In this document: positions 1 through 4,618 of the stretch, piece by piece
Layout of the letters: every line of letters starts with the position of its first letter
Numbering within the stretch: the stretch's first letter is position 1
Assembly: GCA_049589355.1 (NCBI GenBank)
Contig: JBAWAP010000171.1
Location: 1 to 5,655 of the forward strand
Length of the DNA: 5,655 nucleotides
Direction: 5' to 3'
DNA from: JBAWAP01 sp049589355
GTDB taxonomy: Bacteria > Chloroflexota > Anaerolineae > VGOG01
Position numbers and translations under genes: made by a program
Notes under the pieces: generated by a model
Databases searched by the model: none
The model's input: only the letters and a program-made list of their open reading frames with translations
What the model was told of the DNA's origin: nothing

Positions 1-3
1 GTA

Positions 4-95
4 GGAGCGAAGCGACGTATCGAGGCCAAGCGGGGTGTCTGTGGAGCCGCTCGCTTGGTTTCGATACGCTTCGCTACTCAACCGGCGCTCGCTCC
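4..95. repeat. Imperfect inverted repeat (dispersed-palindrome type)
   Basis: Bases 6-14 (AGCGAAGCG) pair exactly with 67-75, and 18-32 pair with 52-66 apart from two G-T positions. This gives about 24 paired bases with a 3-base bulge (15-17) and a loop of about 19 bases. GGAGCGA at 4-10 can alternatively pair with TCGCTCC at 89-95. The right arm (TCGATACGCTTCGCTACTC) resembles intergenic palindromes scattered through some high-GC genomes; that comparison is from memory. No terminal T-run follows. The element may extend beyond the left edge. Confidence 0.65.
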
Positions 96-312
96 CCTGA
101 CACTGTAAGAAATGCGTAATGCTCCCATAGGCTTCGACATCGCCTGGCATGACCTGACGGCCCCCGGAGCTCTATCGAGGGTATCAGGGAGGCAGCGGAG
201 ATGGTGAGGAGGGCCGAACCCCGACTTTGGATAGTGACGACCTCAGCCGTTTCTAGCGATTTAGGTCTTTACCACTACGTTTCATTCAGTCTGGCGGACT
301 TGTGCAAGCCGC

Positions 313-341
313 TTGACAGAACCGGTTATTTGTAGTATTAT
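313..341 (+). promoter_or_regulatory. Near-consensus sigma-70 promoter
   Basis: TTGACA at 313-318 is a perfect -35 box. TATTAT at 336-341 matches five of six bases of the -10 consensus, and the spacer is exactly 17 bases. Transcription should begin near 347-350, giving a leader of about 75-80 bases before the ATG at 427. The spacer contains the 8-base palindrome AACCGGTT (320-327), which could be a small operator or chance. This is the clearest promoter in the window and probably drives the LysM-glycosidase gene, possibly with the second LysM gene. Confidence 0.75.
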
Positions 342-380
342 GTAGGCGAAAAGAGTGGTTGCCCGATTCTAAGTGTTTGC

Positions 381-400
381 CTTGGGGCTTGAGCTCCAGG
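381..400 (+). promoter_or_regulatory. Leader hairpin upstream of the ribosome binding site
   Basis: Bases 381-388 can pair with 393-400 around the loop TTGA (389-392), using two G-U pairs. It would form in the 5' leader, 14 bases before the ribosome binding site. It could stabilise the message or be incidental; no anti-terminator alternative or U-tract is visible. Confidence 0.3.
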
Positions 401-414
401 CCATTCTTCACAAA

Positions 415-422
415 AAGGAGGT
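415..422 (+). promoter_or_regulatory. Ribosome binding site that fixes the start at 427
   Basis: AAGGAGGT lies 4 bases before ATG 427. The frame is also open upstream to GTG 373, but those 18 extra codons have no ribosome binding site and would bury the signal peptide. The start at 427 puts the Lys-containing n-region at the N-terminus, as expected for an exported protein. Confidence 0.85.
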
Positions 423-426
423 CAAG

Positions 427-2118
427 ATGAAAAACGTATTAACCAAAGTTCTAATCGTGGTCTTGGTGATGTCCCAGCTCGTGATGGGCCTTGGTGTGGC
501 TGAGGCAGGGGGATACTCATGCACCTATTACACCGTGCGCTGGGGCGACACCCTCTACTCCATCGCCCGTAGCTACGGCACCACAGTGCAGGCCCTCGCC
601 CAGGCCAACGGGATTGCCAATACCTCTCTTATCCACGTTGGACAGGTGTTGTGCATCCCCTCCGGGCCACCATCCCCTCCCCCCTCCGGCCCGTACTACA
701 CGGTGCAGCGGGGCGATACTCTCTACTCCATCGCCCGCCGCTACGGCACCACGGTGCAAGCCATCGCCCAGGCCAACGGCATCCTCAATCCGGCCTACAT
801 TAGCGTTGGCCAGGTGCTACTAATCCCCACCGGGCCGCCCGCGCCACCGCCTCCCCCGACGGGTGTCTACTACACCGTGCAGCGAGGTGACAACCTGTAC
901 CGCATCGCCCGCCGCTTCGGCACCACAGTGTGGGCCATCGTGGTGGCCAACAACATCTCTAACCCATCGCTCATCCACCGTGGCCAGGTGCTGTTTATCC
1001 CAGGGCCGGGCTATGTCCCGCCTACGCCTACCCCAGGGCCGACTCCCACGCCGACGCCAAAGCCCCCAACTCCAACGCCAACGAGCTTTGGCTACGGTAT
1101 TCAAGTGCACATGATCGGTCAAGATCAGGCCAAGATCGTCAGCACAGTCAAGGACATAGGCTTTGGCTGGATCAAGCACCAGATCGTCTGGAAGGACTTT
1201 GAGACTTCCAAGGGGAACATCAACTGGGGCAACATTGACACTTTGGTCAATAGCTGCTACAACGCGGGCCTCAAGGTTCTCCTCAGCGTGGTCAAGGCCC
1301 CAACCTGGGCCAGGGGTGGCCTTGCCGACCTGACGGTGGACGGGCCACCGGCCAACCCGCAGGACTTGGCCAACTTCATGGGGGCCATGGCCGAGCGCTA
1401 TAAAGGCCGGGTCCAAGCCTACGAGGTCTGGAACGAGCAGAACCTGCATTACGAGTGGGGCAACGAGGCTCTGGATGCCAATCGCTACGTCCAGCTCCTG
1501 GCTGCGGCTTATCAGGCTATCAAGGCCAAGGACTCTGGCGCCATCGTTGTCAGCGGTGCTCTGACCCCTTGCGGGGATAACCCGCTCATAGCCGTTGATG
1601 ACCTCACCTACCTGGAGCGGATGTATCAGGCCGGCCTGAAGAATTACTGCGATGCTGTGGGAGTGCATCCCAGCGGCTACAACGTCCCTCCCGATGCCGA
1701 TTGGCGAACGTGGAGCGATCCCACGGCTGTCTTCCGTGGCCCTTCTGACAACCATCATCATAGCTGGGTCTTTCGTGGCACCATGGAGGGCGCTCGCAAC
1801 ATCATGGTCAGGTATGGCGACAGTGCCAAGAAGCTTTGGCCTACGGAGTTCGGTTGGGCATCGGTGGCTGGCCTGGGGGTCTCGCCGAAGCCTGGCTACG
1901 AGTACGCTGCTGACAACACCGAATTGGAACAGGCCCGATACATCGTCAAGGCCTACGAGATGGGCAAGGGCTGGGGCTGGGTGGGGCCGATGTTCCTCTG
2001 GAACCTCAACTTCGGCCCTGTGCTTGGAGCCTCTGACGAGAAGGCTGCCTTCAGCATAGTGTATCCTGATTGGAGGCCTCGACAAGCCTACGCCGCCTTG
2101 CACGACATGCCCAAGTAG
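427..2118 (+). CDS. Secreted triple-LysM protein with clan GH-A-like glycoside hydrolase domain
   Basis: The predicted protein has 563 aa. Residues 1-27 form a signal peptide (MKNVLTK, a hydrophobic core, then cleavage after AEA). Three LysM domains follow at about 35-78, 91-134 and 149-192, each starting YTV-x-x-GD and ending in IP, separated by Pro-rich spacers. LysM domains bind N-acetylglucosamine-containing polymers such as peptidoglycan. A Thr-Pro linker (about 198-220) leads to a TIM-barrel-like domain (221-563). Its motif YEVWNEQN places a probable acid/base Glu at 337, and WPTEFGW places a probable nucleophile Glu at 474; HP at 414-415 fits a barrel strand. This two-Glu layout is typical of clan GH-A families such as GH5 and GH39, but I cannot name the family or substrate. 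The protein probably acts outside the cell, held on the wall or an extracellular glycan. The next gene repeats its LysM block and may share its transcript. Confidence 0.88.
   Translation: MKNVLTKVLIVVLVMSQLVMGLGVAEAGGYSCTYYTVRWGDTLYSIARSYGTTVQALAQANGIANTSLIHVGQVLCIPSGPPSPPPSGPYYTVQRGDTLYSIARRYGTTVQAIAQANGILNPAYISVGQVLLIPTGPPAPPPPPTGVYYTVQRGDNLYRIARRFGTTVWAIVVANNISNPSLIHRGQVLFIPGPGYVPPTPTPGPTPTPTPKPPTPTPTSFGYGIQVHMIGQDQAKIVSTVKDIGFGWIKHQIVWKDFETSKGNINWGNIDTLVNSCYNAGLKVLLSVVKAPTWARGGLADLTVDGPPANPQDLANFMGAMAERYKGRVQAYEVWNEQNLHYEWGNEALDANRYVQLLAAAYQAIKAKDSGAIVVSGALTPCGDNPLIAVDDLTYLERMYQAGLKNYCDAVGVHPSGYNVPPDADWRTWSDPTAVFRGPSDNHHHSWVFRGTMEGARNIMVRYGDSAKKLWPTEFGWASVAGLGVSPKPGYEYAADNTELEQARYIVKAYEMGKGWGWVGPMFLWNLNFGPVLGASDEKAAFSIVYPDWRPRQAYAALHDMPK
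694..927 (+). repeat. Duplicated LysM block, copy 1
   Basis: This part of the glycosidase gene encodes its LysM 2, the Pro-rich spacer and the start of LysM 3. It aligns without gaps, at a constant offset of 1720 bases, to 2414-2647 in the next gene. A hand count over 694-920 gives 19 mismatches in 227 positions (about 92% identity), with only 6 mismatches in 781-900. The match includes silent positions, so it reflects duplication or gene conversion and not just protein-level constraint. Confidence 0.9.
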
Positions 2119-2139
2119 GCTCGTGCTTTCGCGACCATA

Positions 2140-2174
2140 GGCGGGGAGCGCGGAGTAAAGCCGTGCTCCCCGCT
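2140..2174 (+). terminator. Strong 3' hairpin after the LysM-glycosidase gene
   Basis: Bases 2141-2153 pair with 2161-2173 around a 7-base loop, with one G-U pair; 2140 and 2174 can add a G-U closing pair. The hairpin lies 21 bases after the stop codon. No T-run follows, so it is not a classical intrinsic terminator. It may terminate, pause or protect the 3' end of the message. A homologous hairpin lies after the next gene. Confidence 0.6.
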
Positions 2175-2201
2175 GTCAGCAGACAATCCTGCTCTACTCG
2201 T

Positions 2202-2216
2202 GCGCCGAAAAGGCGC
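2202..2216 (+). other. Small GC hairpin in the intergenic region
   Basis: GCGCC at 2202-2206 pairs with GGCGC at 2212-2216 around a GAAAA loop. A competing pairing of CCGAA with TTCGG just downstream is also possible. It has no counterpart after the second LysM gene; homology between the two 3' regions stops just before it. Its role is unknown. Confidence 0.35.
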
Positions 2217-2241
2217 CGCTTCGGGGCATTTCTAAGGAACA

Positions 2242-2259
2242 TCCTCGAATATTCGAGGA
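2242..2259. promoter_or_regulatory. Perfect 18-base palindrome upstream of the second LysM gene
   Basis: TCCTCGAATATTCGAGGA is fully self-complementary and ends 31 bases before the ATG at 2291. Perfect symmetry with no loop favours a site for a dimeric DNA-binding protein over an RNA hairpin, although a short stem could also form. The hexamer AGGAAC flanks it directly at 2235-2240 and 2256-2261. No convincing -35/-10 pair is visible beside it. An operator function is inferred. Confidence 0.45.
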
Positions 2260-2262
2260 ACT

Positions 2263-2286
2263 AAATCAAGGAAAATCAAGGAGGTG
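2263..2286 (+). repeat. Tandem 10-base repeat leading into the ribosome binding site
   Basis: AAATCAAGGA occurs twice back to back (2263-2272 and 2273-2282). The second copy runs into AAGGAGGTG (2278-2286), the ribosome binding site 4 bases before ATG 2291. The first copy carries a weaker AAGGA further upstream. This probably arose by slippage. It supports the start at 2291. Confidence 0.7.
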
Positions 2287-2290
2287 TAAG

Positions 2291-3133
2291 ATGAAAGGCA
2301 AATCAGGTAAAATCTTTATTTTGACCCTGCTGGCGGTGCAATTGGCGCTGGCGACTGGTATCGTGGCCCACGCCTCTCCGGCCTGGGCCGGCTGGTCCCC
2401 GTCCCCAGACTTCTACTACACCGTGCAGCGGGGCGACACCCTCTACTCCATCGCCCGCCGCTACGGCGTCACGGTCACGGCCATCGCCCAGGCCAATGGC
2501 ATCCTCAATCCGGCCTACATTCGCGTCGGCCAGGTGCTACTAATCCCCACCGGGCCGCCCGCGCCACCGCCTCCCCCAACGGGTGGCTACTACATCGTGC
2601 AGCGAGGTGACAACCTATACCGCATTGCCCTTCGCTTCGGCACGACCTACTGGGCCATCGCCGTCGCTAACAACCTCCCGAATCCAAATCACATCTACGC
2701 TGGACAGACGCTGCTCATCCCCGGCTACGCCGCTCCTCCCCCCATCGTGCCACCGGTGAGGCCAACGGCTACACCTACACCTACCCCTACACCTACCCCC
2801 ACCCCCCAGATAGCTGTCTGCCTTCCCAAGGCGAACATAACCTACCCCACCGTGAACGCCACGCTCGATGGGTGGGGGACCACCTTTGTACAGGGGACGG
2901 CCGCCATTGACAACTTCTGGTTCTACAAGCTGGAGTTTGGCTCCGGCCAGTTGCCCGCGGAATGGTCCGTTATCGAAGGTTGGCTCTACTACCAGCCGGT
3001 GGTCAATGGCATCCTCGGCTACTGGAACACGGGGGCCCTGCCCGAAGGGGTCTACACGCTGCGCCTCGTCGTGGTGGACAACACCGGGAACTTTCCGCAG
3101 CCCTGCCAGGTGCGGGTGATCATCGAGAGGTAG
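2291..3133 (+). CDS. Secreted double-LysM protein with C-terminal Ig-like module
   Basis: The predicted protein has 280 aa. Residues 1-33 form a signal peptide (MKGKSGK, hydrophobic core, cleavage after AWA). LysM domains lie at about 43-86 and 101-144, separated by a Pro-rich spacer, and should bind N-acetylglucosamine polymers of the cell wall. A Thr-Pro linker (about 158-172) leads to a domain of about 107 residues. Its features are an FYKLEFGSG segment, a Trp-x-x-Ile motif, PVVNG, a WNT-x-x-LP-x-G-x-YTLRLVVVD stretch and two Cys (177, 272) that may form a disulphide. From memory, this C-terminal pattern occurs in Chloroflexota LysM proteins and near penicillin-binding proteins, and looks like an Ig/FN3-type beta-sandwich. 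No catalytic residues are visible, so a binding or structural wall role is likely. The start is fixed by AAGGAGGTG. It lies 172 bases after the glycosidase gene and may share its transcript. Confidence 0.85.
   Translation: MKGKSGKIFILTLLAVQLALATGIVAHASPAWAGWSPSPDFYYTVQRGDTLYSIARRYGVTVTAIAQANGILNPAYIRVGQVLLIPTGPPAPPPPPTGGYYIVQRGDNLYRIALRFGTTYWAIAVANNLPNPNHIYAGQTLLIPGYAAPPPIVPPVRPTATPTPTPTPTPTPQIAVCLPKANITYPTVNATLDGWGTTFVQGTAAIDNFWFYKLEFGSGQLPAEWSVIEGWLYYQPVVNGILGYWNTGALPEGVYTLRLVVVDNTGNFPQPCQVRVIIER
2414..2647 (+). repeat. Duplicated LysM block, copy 2
   Basis: This is the partner of 694-927. LysM 1 and 2 of this gene correspond to LysM 2 and 3 of the upstream gene, with the same register and no gaps. 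The Pro-rich spacer DNA around 2535-2580 is almost identical to its partner. Similarity fades into ordinary LysM-level resemblance after about 2650. Confidence 0.9.
2771..2806 (+). repeat. Thr-Pro-coding microsatellite
   Basis: Irregular 6-base units of the form ACACCT or ACCCCT encode the Thr-Pro linker between LysM 2 and the C-terminal module. Gain or loss of units by slippage would keep the frame and change only linker length. The upstream gene has a more diverged version at about 1018-1083. Confidence 0.7.
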
Positions 3134-3166
3134 GGAGCCAAATGTGAGCTCCCGTGCCCAATCAGT

Positions 3167-3251
3167 GCGTCTGAGAGGGCTACCTTCAGTATACTGGATC
3201 CCAATTGGGAACCTCGGCAAGCCCACGCGGCCGTGCGACATGCCCGAGTAA
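3167..3251 (+). pseudogene. Frameshifted relic of the glycosidase C-terminus
   Basis: Read from 3167, the frame gives A-S-E-R-A-T-F-S-I-L-D-P-N-W-E-P-R-Q-A-H, matching the end of the upstream glycosidase (around residues 535-556: A-S-D-E-K-A-A-F-S-I-V-Y-P-D-W-R-P-R-Q-A). A 2-base deletion near 3237 breaks the frame. Restoring it gives D-M-P-E-stop at 3240-3251, where the intact gene has D-M-P-K-stop. By hand count, about 15 of 73 aligned bases differ. Weaker resemblance may reach back to about 3151 with another frame change. The catalytic core is absent and the fragment has no start codon or ribosome binding site. It begins about 34 bases after the stop of the double-LysM gene. Confidence 0.82.
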
Positions 3252-3272
3252 GCTTGTGCTTTCGCGACGACA

Positions 3273-3307
3273 GGCGGGGGGCACGAGGTAAAACCGTGCT
3301 CCCCGCC
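3273..3307 (+). terminator. Strong 3' hairpin, paralogue of the one at 2140-2174
   Basis: Bases 3273-3285 pair with 3295-3307 around a 9-base loop, with one G-U pair. The position corresponds to the hairpin after the glycosidase gene, and the 79 bases from 3252 to 3330 align without gaps to 2119-2197 (about 13 differences). No T-run follows. It could end or stabilise the transcript of the double-LysM gene. Confidence 0.6.
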
Positions 3308-3400
3308 GTCAACGGATAACCCTGCTCTACGCCATAGGAGAAGTGGGGTTTCGCCTCGCTCTTTATGGGTGTGCCTCACCCTACCCTTAGAATTTGGCGG

Positions 3401-3420
3401 AAGGGCGCACCTGCGCCCTT
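3401..3420. terminator. Perfect inverted repeat, possible terminator
   Basis: AAGGGCGCA (3401-3409) is exactly complementary to TGCGCCCTT (3412-3420), with two bases between. In RNA this would be an 8-bp stem with a 4-base loop. The bases after it (GCTGGTTAAT) form only a poor T-tract, so termination is uncertain. It sits between the LysM relic and the toxin-antitoxin pair and could insulate the two transcription units. Confidence 0.45.
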
Positions 3421-3542
3421 GCTGGTTAATCACGCGAATGAAGCAAACAATGCGACTAATGAGACGCCAGCCAGGAATGTAATGTAATAGAGAAGCTACC
3501 TCTTCACGACAAGGGGGGCAAGAAGGGTTATAGAGGTGAAAG

Positions 3543-3794
3543 ATGACAACGAGGGTGACTGTAGGAACTGTCCCTCCGCAGGTGGCCGAAATATTCAGTG
3601 GTACCAAGAGGCTGACGACCGTGGAACGGCTGGCACTAGCCAAACTGTTGTTGGAAAGTGTCCTGGCCGGCGAACCAGATGATGAGACCAACTGGTCAGC
3701 TATGAGCCTGGATACATTCCAGAGGGATTGGGATAACCCCGAGGATGCCATCTACGACAACTGGAGGGAACTTTACGGTGTTCCGACGCGGTGA
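3543..3794 (+). CDS. Probable antitoxin of a PemK/MazF-type toxin-antitoxin pair
   Basis: The predicted protein has 83 aa. The N-terminal part (about 1-22) is beta-prone. A Leu/Ala-rich helix (about 25-42, VERLALAKLLLESV) follows, then an acidic, Trp-rich tail (about 50-79, with DWDNPEDAIYDNW and RELYG). Such tails in small antitoxins usually wrap the toxin. I recognise no clear ribbon-helix-helix or AbrB-type DNA-binding fold, so the call rests mostly on size, acidic tail and the overlapping toxin gene. In family terms it would neutralise the ribonuclease by direct binding and may repress its own promoter. The start is supported by AGAGGTGA (3532-3539), 3 bases before the ATG. The last 17 bases overlap the toxin gene, so the two are probably translationally coupled. 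Confidence 0.75.
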   Translation: MTTRVTVGTVPPQVAEIFSGTKRLTTVERLALAKLLLESVLAGEPDDETNWSAMSLDTFQRDWDNPEDAIYDNWRELYGVPTR

Positions 3795-4287
3795 CGTTGT
3801 ACTGATCCCTTTCCCATACACTGATCTCTCAGCGTTCAAGACGCGGCCTGCTGTAGTTGTGAGCAGCCGCATCTACCATGCGGCCCGGTCGGAGCTTTTG
3901 TTGGCGTACGTGTCTTCCCAGATATCCCAGGCCAATCCGACCATAGACTATGCGCTGGCTGATTGGGCAGATGCGGGGTTGCTAAAGCCCTCTTTTGTCC
4001 GGCCCAAGGTCGCCGCCGTCGAGCCGGCGTTGGTGGTACATCGCGTAGGTACTCTCTCCACTCGGGATTTGTTGGAAGTAGACCATTGCCTGCGTCGAGC
4101 TATGGCTCTCGTTGAGACGGCGTTGGACGACGTACTGGCTGAGGTAGACCTGACGGTTCAGCCGATGGCTACCGTTCAGGCTTTGGCGGAGAAATCCGTG
4201 TCGGCGGTTGTCTCATTTGCATCAGCGGGCGAGCCAGGCGTGGACCTTGATCGTTTACGGGAGTTGCTGTCCGGCCAGCTTGAGTAG
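3778..4287 (+). CDS. PemK/MazF-like toxin (predicted endoribonuclease) with C-terminal extension
   Basis: The predicted protein has 169 aa and starts at GTG 3778, inside the end of the antitoxin gene. GGAGGG (3763-3768) lies 9 bases upstream, and translation opens with the family signature F-R-R-G-D-V-V-L-I-P-F-P. An upstream ATG at 3745 would add 11 unrelated residues. Residues 21-29 (KTRPAVVVS) contain the expected catalytic Arg (Arg23), and VSSQI (45-49) aligns with the Ser/Thr active-site segment of MazF (Ser46 or Ser47). Family members cut single-stranded mRNA at short sequence motifs and stop growth when the antitoxin is lost. The core ends near residue 115. About 55 extra residues follow, mostly acidic and helix-prone, ending in DLDRLRELL. 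That makes it longer than classical MazF (about 110-120 aa). Cleavage specificity cannot be read from the sequence. Confidence 0.85.
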   Translation: MFRRGDVVLIPFPYTDLSAFKTRPAVVVSSRIYHAARSELLLAYVSSQISQANPTIDYALADWADAGLLKPSFVRPKVAAVEPALVVHRVGTLSTRDLLEVDHCLRRAMALVETALDDVLAEVDLTVQPMATVQALAEKSVSAVVSFASAGEPGVDLDRLRELLSGQLE

Positions 4288-4304
4288 CCTCCAAAGAGCC
4301 TGCC

Positions 4305-4442
4305 ATGCGGATCACTCCTGAGATCATCCGTAGTCACCTAATCGAACTTCCTCACCGTCACTCCCTCTATGCTGCGCTGGAACTCTTCGATGCTCTGGGC
4401 TACCAGTACGTCGACGAATTCTCCTTCGCTCTCTCTTCATAA
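4305..4442 (+). pseudogene. 45-codon ORF, probable broken N-terminus of a larger gene
   Basis: An ATG 17 bases after the toxin stop opens a 45-aa frame containing the stretch LYAALELFDALGYQYVDEF, followed by an unlike tail (SFALSS) and TAA. The Leu/Ala-rich, non-repetitive opening looks like real coding sequence. From memory, phrases like ALGY-x-Y-x-DE followed by PLPTR occur near the start of larger Chloroflexota proteins, some restriction-related, but I cannot name the family. The abrupt change after DEF suggests a truncation or rearrangement at about 4420. The ribosome binding site is weak (AAAGAG at 4293-4298), so it may be expressed only through coupling to the toxin gene, if at all. It could also be a genuine small protein. 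Confidence 0.4.
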
Positions 4443-4484
4443 ATGTAGACATGCGTTGCTCTTGTGTAACTGCAACGGATAGGC

Positions 4485-4548
4485 AGCGGAAAGCAGATGA
4501 GTTGGCGACGGTCCCCAGCCGCTTATCTGTTTGCCATCTGTTGCCGCT
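4485..4548. repeat. Imperfect inverted repeat with an internal direct repeat
   Basis: AGCGGAAAGCAGATG (4485-4499) is nearly complementary to CATCTGTTGCCGCT (4535-4548), with one single-base bulge and one mismatch, and 35 bases between the arms. The right arm is preceded by a near-copy of itself: ATCTGTTTGCC (4525-4535) then ATCTGTTGCC (4536-4545). It could be a regulatory site for the downstream restriction gene, a small mobile-element remnant or an RNA structure. Confidence 0.4.
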
Positions 4549-4561
4549 AGGTCCACGCCTT

Positions 4562-4593
4562 TGCGTACCCTGAGGCTGGCGTTTTAGTACGCA
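4562..4593. repeat. 7-base inverted repeat just upstream of the restriction gene
   Basis: TGCGTAC (4562-4568) and GTACGCA (4587-4593) are exact complements separated by 18 bases, 25 bases before the GTG start at 4619. The spacing suits an operator or controller-protein site, but no controller gene is visible here. Confidence 0.4.
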
Positions 4594-4618
4594 GGTAACC
4601 AGAGTGGGGAAAAACAGA

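Larger units (their letters stand above)
1..426. other. Non-coding leader region at the left edge
   Basis: I find no convincing gene in this stretch. It holds a large imperfect inverted repeat at the left edge, about 200 bases with no recognisable signal, a strong promoter and a roughly 80-base leader ending in a good ribosome binding site. The only notable open frame, ATG 201 to TAG 335, has 44 codons, no properly spaced ribosome binding site and no family resemblance, and it ends inside the promoter. Confidence 0.6.
3134..3542. other. Gene-free stretch with relic and hairpins
   Basis: No intact gene is visible here. The left part (to about 3330) is a degenerate copy of the 3' end and downstream region of the LysM-glycosidase gene. 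From 3331 the sequence is unrelated to it and holds a short GGGTG/CACCC stem (3367-3381), a perfect inverted repeat (3401-3420) and AT-richer DNA (about 3425-3495) that should contain the promoter of the toxin-antitoxin pair. I could not assign -35 and -10 boxes with confidence. A 14-codon frame at 3438-3482 is not credible as a gene. Confidence 0.6.
4443..4618. other. Intergenic stretch before the restriction gene
   Basis: This region holds two inverted repeats (listed separately) and no convincing gene. A 40-codon frame at 4451-4573 has no ribosome binding site, is rich in Cys and Arg, and matches nothing I know. I see no good promoter: TTGCTC at 4456-4461 has no convincing -10 partner at the right spacing. 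Confidence 0.5.

Noticed and set aside
201..335. 44-codon frame in the leader region
   Set aside because: It has no spaced ribosome binding site, no family resemblance, and it ends inside the promoter of the next gene.
373..426. Extended GTG start for the LysM-glycosidase gene
   Set aside because: It has no ribosome binding site and would put 18 residues before a normal signal peptide, while ATG 427 has AAGGAGGT at good spacing.
820..2103. Open frame of 427 codons on the minus strand, opposite the LysM-glycosidase gene
   Set aside because: It is antisense to a gene with a clear signal peptide, domains and ribosome binding site. Its translation is low-complexity in places and has no recognisable domain. 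It follows from codon bias on the + strand.
694..2647. Repeated LysM segments considered as a CRISPR-like or non-coding repeat array
   Set aside because: The repeats are in frame, encode protein domains, and are not separated by uniform unique spacers.
3438..3482. 14-codon frame before the antitoxin gene, considered as a leader peptide
   Set aside because: It is very short, has no ribosome binding site, and shows no run of regulatory codons or attenuator-like pairing.
2615..3751. Open frame of 378 codons on the minus strand, across the double-LysM gene and the relic region
   Set aside because: It lies opposite three different + strand elements, shows no domain, and has no ribosome binding site that I could support.
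4451..4573. 40-codon frame upstream of the restriction gene, considered as a controller protein
   Set aside because: It lacks a helix-turn-helix pattern and a ribosome binding site, and its composition is not protein-like.
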